This document shows positions 57,410-64,000 of a stretch of DNA of 64,000 nt, one piece after another. A program made the translations under genes and the position numbers. The stretch spans positions 248,001-312,000 of the forward strand of contig NHZP01000049.1 in assembly GCA_003313425.1 (NCBI GenBank), given 5' to 3'. The stretch's first letter is position 1. Each line of letters begins with the position of its first letter. Origin of the DNA: Pseudopyrenochaeta lycopersici. Taxonomy: Eukaryota; Ascomycota; Dothideomycetes; Pleosporales; Pseudopyrenochaetaceae. Under the pieces are notes generated by a model. It was given only the letters and a program-made list of their open reading frames with translations. It was not told the origin of the DNA and made no database searches.

Positions 57410-59528
57410 ACGTGTTCCACCACCTGATGCACGTCCCCACCTGATGCACGCGCAACACCATGCAACCAACAAAATAATTGAAGCTGTACAGCCACCAACA
57501 ATAGCTATTATTTCGAGATTTTTTAGAGTCACAATCTAACGACTATATAGAAGATTTGCGCAGTCTTATATTACGTAATATGTCCTTGTGGCGGTTGAAT
57601 AGGTCGCCCAGAGCGAGAGCTTGCATAAGCAGCTGCGTCAACCTTAGCAGGATCCTTATTAACTACAACAGCCTCTGAAGCTTTAATAAGCTTAAGGCTT
57701 CGTCTCTTACCTAATTTAGATAATTTAAGGTTGCTATTAAGCTGTTTTTGAAGCTCATAAGCGACCTTTTGCTCCTCGCGATAGGCAGCTTTCTAAAGCT
57801 TTAAATGCTCACGCTCTTCCTTAGCTGTAACCCTTATTAATCGCCTCTATTTAAGCTGCTCAGCCTTAAGAAGCTTCTATTACTTTTATAGCTAGATAGC
57901 CTTACTTTTTTAGTGCTAGAGCTCCTTATTTTTATAGTCCTTCTACTCCTGCCGTATATAAGCTTCTTAAATCTTCTTAGGTAACTAGAAAATAGCTCTA
58001 CTATAGTTTTCCTCTGGAGCTTAAAGCAGTAGAGCTTTACTACGCTTACGACGCTTCTTCTTATTAATAAGGGCCTCTTAAAGCTGCCTATTTTCGTGTT
58101 AAAGTAAGGTATTTTAGACTAATATTATGTAGAGCGCTCAGCTAAGCTTCTGTGCCTTTAAATCGTATATATCCTTAACAGCACGCTGTAGTAATAGCTT
58201 AATCTTTCTCTAATCGCTAGCGCTGAGTATAGAGGAGCTGCTGCTGCTTAAGGATAGCCGCTTATTACGTAGTGTTACAGAATTAAACCTTTTAAGTATA
58301 ACGTTTAGTTTAAAAGGTGAGAGCCCTATAACCTTAAACGCCTTTAAAATCCTTATTTTAGTAAACGCTAAGTGCTAGGCACTATAGAATAACTTAAAGA
58401 AATCGCGTTTTGTAATTAAGGTAAATCCTTAAGCTTTATACATAAAGATATTAAGTTTATTGCGGTAGGCAGCTGCGAGAGGAGCGAAGAGGCACACATT
58501 AAGCGGCTAAAGCGTATGCGTTGAATAAGGAGGTAGTACAGCAAGGAGTATCTTATTATTGTCGCAAAAATCTATAAAATCTATAGTTACGTAAGATCTG
58601 TAGCTATTAAGGATAAGCAGCCGCCACGAGCTGCGCGCCTTAGCTTTAGTCTCGCGATTAAAGACTTGTTTGAGCCAGCTTAGGCTAATATCGTTGCTTA
58701 TCTATCCACTTAATAATAAGGTAAAGAAGGCTTTATATTATACAGCCTTAAAATCTTATAACTAGGTATCTTGTATAGCACTAGAGGCAGCCTAGTAGAT
58801 AAGCGCTAGCGAAAGAGCTATACTATTAGCACAGATGTAAGCTATAGTAGTAATCTACTCGCGATTACTATCTTAGATAATATGCCTTAGTTTTCCTAAC
58901 TTATACATACTCCTAGAAAACACACGTTTACTCTTAGAGAGTATACTAATAAGGAAGCCTTTCTTATCTATATTATATATATAGCGACTATTAATATAAT
59001 ATTCTGTAATTTTCTACTTTAGGAGCTTAAAGTAGAGGCTATACTTAAAGGCAGAATTAGCTTTAAAGCAGTTACGATTAAGGGTGGATACCTAGTAAGA
59101 TATAAGCTTAATGTTATGCCGTGCGACGAAGCAGTTAACCTAGTTTTTGCCTGCTGGCTTTTAAGCAATTTAGGATGCGAAATTTCGAATTATAGGCTTT
59201 AAAGGAGGTAATCTACGTCTACAAAGCTTATAAATATACTCTATAAGCTTAGCTTCTTATGTAGTGTTAAGTAATTTGCTGTTATTAATTTTAGATGCAT
59301 AGCTCTAAGTAACACCTCTATAACGGCGCGACAGCGTTAACTAGTTAATACTATATTTTTTTGCAACATCCGCGTAATAGAACGGTTCTCCAAGCTTTAA
59401 GGATTGCAGCGCAGCAAGCGCGTCCTCTATATCGTTAATATTCGTGGTGTTGTTACGCGTTGAAATTTTGATGAAATTTGGTGTTCGCGTGCATCAGGTG
59501 GGGACGTGCATCAGGTGGTGGAACACGT
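57410..59528 (-). mobile_element. Decayed pogo/Fot1-type (Tc1/mariner) transposon
   Basis: Inverted repeats of about 45 bp start ACGTGTTCCACCACCTGATG on the left and are mirrored on the right; TA flanks the element at 57408-57409 and 59529-59530. On the minus strand a DDE transposase of pogo/jerky type is still readable in pieces: DKKGFLISILSKSKRVFS, DFIDFCDNNKILLAVLPPYS and RNKLNIFMYKA. Many codons expected to be Gln or Trp are now stops (CAG/CAA to TAG/TAA), and an Asp expected in the catalytic DGHSSH-type motif reads Asn. This C-to-T-rich damage fits repeat-induced point mutation. The element is non-functional as a source of transposase. Confidence 0.85.
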
Positions 59529-59530
59529 TA

Positions 59531-60635
59531 ACGCTTAGGGCTCCACTCTTAAGCTAGTTAGATAATACAATCTTTGCGCTTGCAATACTCTTATTTCTAC
59601 TTTACCTAATTACACACTCTACATAAGCTTTAAGGTTGTAGGGTTATATCACCTAACAGGCCTAGCTAGTAAGCAGATCTCTAATATTTATAATAACTTT
59701 ACTTTGCGTCTACATAATTAGCACTTTACTGCTCTATCTATAATATGTACCTGCTAGTAGGGGACCTCTAGCTACCGCTGCAGCGTATAACACTAGCCCG
59801 TTTGTCTACTATTATATTGCTTTATTCTTAATCTCTCTTACTATCTTTAGGGTTATTTTCTCTACTTCTGTTACTTCTTATTATCTTATAGTAGCTTTTA
59901 CCTCCGCTGCTGTGTTACTATTCTGCTGTATACTTATAGCTGCCTGTTACATAATTTTTATTATATTCTTAAGCTCGCTCTTAATCTAATTAAAGACTTA
60001 TAATTATAGTGTGTTCTATAGTAGGTTTGGCTTTAGTTTGTGCAACCTCAAGGGCGTCGCAGATAATGCTAAGGTTAGGCGTGTGCTGCGTCTTTAAGAC
60101 GAACGTTAGTGCACTGCGAATTAACATCTCTAGCAAGGTCTGCTAGCACAGTCTGGCTGCCAATAGCGTGCAGAACATTATAAAGAAATGTGCTGAGGGT
60201 AGTAGCAAGCTCGCGAAGCGGGGTTGGCCATGTCGCCCTTTGAGGCCAAGGTGTCATCATAACGCCTCAGTAGCAGTAGGCGCTGCTTCTGAATTACTAG
60301 CTAGTTGTTAGACATCTTGGCCGGACTTCTACGTGCAATATGCTGCGCTAATTCCTACAATTGAAATACTCGCTGTTGTCGTGTTTTTCTAATATCGTTA
60401 CATAACGCGGTTTGGCGCATTCAGTGATGGCGCGCACGGACTGCTGACACAAGGTAATCTGGAGGCGGAATTTGGCGCCAAGAGAAGGCTGAATTTAAAA
60501 CCCCACCACCCCTCCATACGTAGGTAATGAATGCCGCCCGCTCTTAAGAAATTTTCGAAATCTGCATTTCAAATTAGATCATATTTTGATTGAACATTCT
60601 TTTATTCTGGATTTCGACATCCTTTCAAGTGAAAA
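59531..60635. other. AT-rich flank of the transposon block
   Basis: The first 500 bases are AT-rich with frequent TA and stops in all frames, like the transposon next to it, and may be a further worn repeat. From about 60050 base composition becomes normal. The last 150 bases are the promoter of the HeLo-like gene. No gene is supported. Confidence 0.45.
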
Positions 60636-62081
60636 ATGGATCAGGCGGCGCTCAACGCCTTGGGCGCCGCAGCTAGCGTTCTCACAGTTCTCGATGCCTC
60701 AATAAAAACATTCACGGCTATTGCCGACATTGCCAGCAGCTTGGCACAATACACGGAAAAGACATCCTCAGTTATCCGGCAATGTCAGTTTGATTCTGAG
60801 ACTCTAGAGAACCTTATCAGCATATTCAAAACAAATCCATCGCTACTAGCTAATGAAAAAGAGCGAGAAAGTACCGAACGAGTATTTGATCAGCTACTTA
60901 TAAGCCTGCTCAAGATCAAAGCCCGTCTTAAGCCATATAAAACATCGACTTTACTCAACCGTGTAATGTGGACCGTGACAATGGAGAAGGTCGCTATTGA
61001 GCTGGAACAGGACCTTTTTCGATGGAGCCAAAGATTGTACATGCGTCTATCGCTCTTGATGTCGAAGTTTAATGATTCCATAGGCCAACAGCGAGTCTCG
61101 CCATTATTACGAGTACCGGAGCTGATGGCCGAATACCGGATGAATGAGATGATCACCAAATCAAAAGAAGCAAAACTATCAATCGACCATCTTATCACGG
61201 ACATTTCACATGTCGAATTACTTGGTCTGCCCTCGTCACGCATGATGGCATCCTTGCCAGACAAACAGAAGGCACTGGTAGAATTTCGACCGTATGATGT
61301 ATCGGCAGACCAAAGTCGACGCACTGACGCCGAAAAAGATACCCAAAGACTAGCTATCATCTTAAGCCATGCCAATCCATATTTGATGTGCATCTTGCCA
61401 TGCACAGGGTACTACCACGACGAGATAAACCACCGATTCTCCCTACTTTTCAATCTGCCGTCTGGAATCTCCGAACCAACCAGCCTGGTATTTTTAGACA
61501 AGCTCATCGCAAAAGAAAAGCGCTACTCTCTCAGCAAGCGTCTAGAAATTGCACGCAGAATCGCCGCCGCGCTGTTTGTGACCCATGCAATAAAATGGGT
61601 GCACAGAACCCTTCAGTCCAGGAAAATCATGATCTGCGCCCGCCAGGGTACTATCTCCGGCGAAGCGTATCTCACCGGCTTCGAACTAGCTCGCGACGAA
61701 CACCAATACTCCTCAGGAACAGAGACAGGATCCTGGGAAGACAAGATATACCGCCATCCCGATCGGCAGGCTGAACAGGGGAATCCGCATTATGTGCCAG
61801 CGTACGATATATATTCTCTAGGTGTAGTGCTGATTGAGATTGCAAGGTGGAGAACATGCGCGTCGGAAATGGATAAGGACGGGAAAGAGGTTTTTAGCGA
61901 AAAGTCTCCTGAGGACTGTAAGAAACATATTCTGAGGAAATTTCTTCCGGCTGTGGTCCATCATGCAGGACAGACGTATGCGGATGTTGTAAGAGACTGC
62001 TTGAATGCAGAGAGAGGCCAGGGTATACAGTTATTGGGGGATGTGCTGTCTTGTCTTGAGAGGCTACAAGATTCGATATGA
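60636..62081 (+). CDS. HeLo-like domain - pseudokinase protein (MLKL-like architecture)
   Basis: A single-exon gene of 481 residues. The N-terminal helical domain (about 1-200) begins with a hydrophobic, potentially membrane-active helix (LNALGAAASVLTVLDASIKT) and long helices typical of HeLo/HET-s-like fungal domains. The C-terminal half (about 210-480) keeps a protein-kinase fold: VHRTLQSRKIMI stands for the HRD-LKPEN loop but lacks the catalytic Asp (about 321-332), TGFELA stands for DFG, the beta-3 Lys is replaced in ALVEFR, while YDIYSLGVVLIEIA is normal. It is therefore a pseudokinase. HeLo-like domains fused to kinase-like domains resemble the animal necroptosis effector MLKL, and HeLo-family proteins cause heterokaryon-incompatibility cell death. 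A death-execution role is inferred from architecture. Confidence 0.8.
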   Translation: MDQAALNALGAAASVLTVLDASIKTFTAIADIASSLAQYTEKTSSVIRQCQFDSETLENLISIFKTNPSLLANEKERESTERVFDQLLISLLKIKARLKPYKTSTLLNRVMWTVTMEKVAIELEQDLFRWSQRLYMRLSLLMSKFNDSIGQQRVSPLLRVPELMAEYRMNEMITKSKEAKLSIDHLITDISHVELLGLPSSRMMASLPDKQKALVEFRPYDVSADQSRRTDAEKDTQRLAIILSHANPYLMCILPCTGYYHDEINHRFSLLFNLPSGISEPTSLVFLDKLIAKEKRYSLSKRLEIARRIAAALFVTHAIKWVHRTLQSRKIMICARQGTISGEAYLTGFELARDEHQYSSGTETGSWEDKIYRHPDRQAEQGNPHYVPAYDIYSLGVVLIEIARWRTCASEMDKDGKEVFSEKSPEDCKKHILRKFLPAVVHHAGQTYADVVRDCLNAERGQGIQLLGDVLSCLERLQDSI

Positions 62082-62489
62082 TATTTTGACATTGGATGAA
62101 GCCCGCTTGTTTCATTTCCAGTCCATTACCTCATATCATTAGAGAATTCACATTTCATTAATTATGGAAAAGCTCGAGTGATCCATGGTTTTCAAAATGC
62201 TAAAGCGAAATTTCGATATAACGTCAATTACTAGTCGTCGAGAAGCACCTCGCGCCAAAAACTATGAGTGGTACAGTCACATGAATAAAGTTTCTTCCGC
62301 CAGCGCACAAGCCAGCCTTACATATATTATACGCAAAACTTTAACATTATATATCTTAGCTAAAATTTAATATAATTAAATAATTTTTAAAGTAAGAGTT
62401 ATATATGTAGTTAATATTTAGTTTACTAGCTTTATACTTATCTATATATAGTAATTTATTATAGTATACTTAAGATAAAGTAGTAAATA
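62082..62489. other. 3' flank of the HeLo-like gene grading into AT-rich repeat DNA
   Basis: The first 200 bases have normal composition; from about 62320 on the sequence is strongly AT-rich. A 61-codon frame at 62185-62370 has no motif. No gene is supported. Confidence 0.4.
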
Positions 62490-62720
62490 TGTAATGTATG
62501 GTTTCAGGCAATAGTACTTGCTTCACACCACAGATAATAGTGAAGGGATGGTTCTGTATTGCTGTAACTCAGCTATGGGAGAGAATAATACTTGTCGTCC
62601 CCGCTCTGCGCAGCCAGCGCAGGTTTTGAGCAGGTCCGCCGCGGTGCGCGCTAGCCCTCAGAAAGGCCTAGCGCAATCATGCTGCAACACCAAGATTCAG
62701 ATTCACGATACTTCGTTACA
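62490..62720 (+). mobile_element. Solo LTR (retrotransposon remnant), copy 2
   Basis: This 231-bp unit begins TGTAATGTATGG and ends ACTTCGTTACA. It is flanked by the 5-bp repeat AAATA (62485-62489 and 62721-62725). It aligns along its whole length with 36372-36601, with differences concentrated at C/T and G/A positions. No adjoining internal retroelement sequence was recognised. Confidence 0.8.
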
Positions 62721-62725
62721 AAATA

Positions 62726-64000
62726 AGTTTTACTAGTATATAATACTAGCATTCTTTTAATATACTATAAAAGCTATCTTACTCTTCTTTAGTAACGTAA
62801 GCAGCAAGCGAAACGCCTACTCTTACCAAGACTACACCTCCTTCTACCTTTAACTACAATGTCTTAATAACTTAATATTAAATTACTCCCTTATAAGGAT
62901 AGAATTATCTTAGCTATCTAAGTAATAAAAAAAGACGTAATATTAAGTAATTAATCAGCTATAGTAGTCTATAACATTCTTAGAAGGACTCTTTATAACT
63001 AACACGCTAGAAAGCTTTTATAACGCAATAGCTAACCTAACTTATTAAATCTTAATAGGTATAAGGAAGACGCGATTATCTAATATATAAGAAAGCTAGA
63101 CGCGTAAGGATTTGCCCTTATACTATCTTATCTCTATAAGATAGTAAATTAGTTACTAGCTACTGATAGTAGTAGCTAAGTAGGAGAAAAATAGGCTAGA
63201 AACTTTATCTCTTATAAGCCTAAGATTAAATCTTAGCTAAGTAGGCTACATAACTACTAGAGAGTCCTATATAGTAATCTAGCTGTTATTAGCTTCTAGT
63301 TTAACTTTTGTAAAGAATCTTAAAAGCTATCAGTAAGGATAACCAATAAGATTGCAAGGTTAGTTCTCTAGGATAGAGTGAGGGACTAGATAGAAGGGGG
63401 TTTAATACTAAGACAGTAAGATAGTGCTTCTATAAAGAGTACTAAGAGTTAAGAATAATTAGTATTACTATTACTATACTATAGAGTATAATATTAAGTT
63501 AAACACAATAAGCTATAAAGGTTTATTACTATAATCTATATACAGATAGTCCTATAGGATCCTATAGATCCTACTATAGGTTTTCCTAGGATCTTATAGG
63601 TTCTGTAGGATACACGCAGTATCCTAGAGAATCCTATAAGGGCTGATGCTAAGCTTTCTAGGACACTAGTTCCTAATAGGCTAGCGCATGCGTTATAGCC
63701 CTAAGCACGAGTAAGTCCTTTTTTAAGCTGCGCGTCCCCTTATTCCTTAGGTTGTAACACTATCCCCCTTCCTACTATTTATGTCCCTATAAACTAACTA
63801 ATAAGTTCTAAGAGTACTTTATAACGTTATAACCTTAGAGATTAAATAAATTATATTAGCTAGTTAGCTATAGTTGCCTGCGGTTATTACGCAAAGTAGG
63901 GTTAGGAGTGCTAGATATTATTATTAAAGAAAGAGTGTAGGAATTACTATTATAATAGCAATAAGCTTTATAAACTAGTTAACATTCCGTTACTAAACTA
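62726..64000. other. AT-rich, TA-rich repeat-like DNA to the right edge
   Basis: The sequence is dominated by TA steps and stop codons in all frames, with runs such as TAGGATCCTATAG repeated near 63540-63640. This matches the effect of repeat-induced point mutation on a transposon, but too little remains to assign a family. No gene or RNA was recognised. Confidence 0.5.

Overview
The window is genomic DNA of a filamentous ascomycete (Pezizomycotina). The evidence is the many 46-80 bp introns with GTAAGT/GTATGT donors and TACTAAC-like branch sites, the typical fungal families (Zn2Cys6 regulator, WSC and LysM proteins, HeLo-like pseudokinase, patatin-TPR protein), and AT-rich repeat blocks whose coding frames are destroyed by stops in a RIP-like way. 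I cannot name the species. Exon joins given here were worked out by hand from splice signals and reading-frame phase; all main models sum to a multiple of three.

Layout. 1-5421: 3' part of a large patatin-TPR gene. 6239-6981: small cysteine-rich secreted protein with a duplicated motif. 7656-27859: a compact aromatic-catabolism cluster with carotenoid-oxygenase/stilbene-dioxygenase-like enzyme, aldehyde dehydrogenase, FAH-family hydrolase, gentisate 1,2-dioxygenase, Zn2Cys6 regulator, salicylate-hydroxylase-like FAD monooxygenase, DUF3237 protein and two MFS transporters. 30232-31533: GH105 unsaturated rhamnogalacturonyl hydrolase. 32-52 kb: a gene-poor stretch with decayed genes (SMI1/KNR4-like, LysM, acyl-CoA ligase, membrane protein, LysM/WSC protein), one intact secreted proprotein, a solo LTR and a MITE. 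52155-56160: protein kinase-ankyrin fusion. 56684-59528: a palindromic MITE and a decayed pogo/Fot1 element abutting at one TA. 60636-62081: HeLo-like pseudokinase protein. 62-64 kb: AT-rich repeat DNA with a second solo LTR.

How the cluster may work. The dioxygenase would cleave a stilbene-like C=C bond to aromatic aldehydes, the ALDH would oxidise these to benzoates, the FAD monooxygenase would hydroxylate to gentisate, the gentisate dioxygenase would open the ring and the FAH enzyme would split the product. The MFS proteins may import substrate and the Zn2Cys6 protein may control the set. Three divergent promoters (ALDH/FAH, GDO/regulator, DUF3237/MFS) suggest co-regulation. No maleylpyruvate isomerase is visible.

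The most striking feature is an apparently complete hAT transposon (14656-17431, perfect 8-bp target duplication) inside the intron that separates the two halves of the regulator's zinc cluster, leaving the regulator's coding sequence intact if the enlarged intron is spliced.
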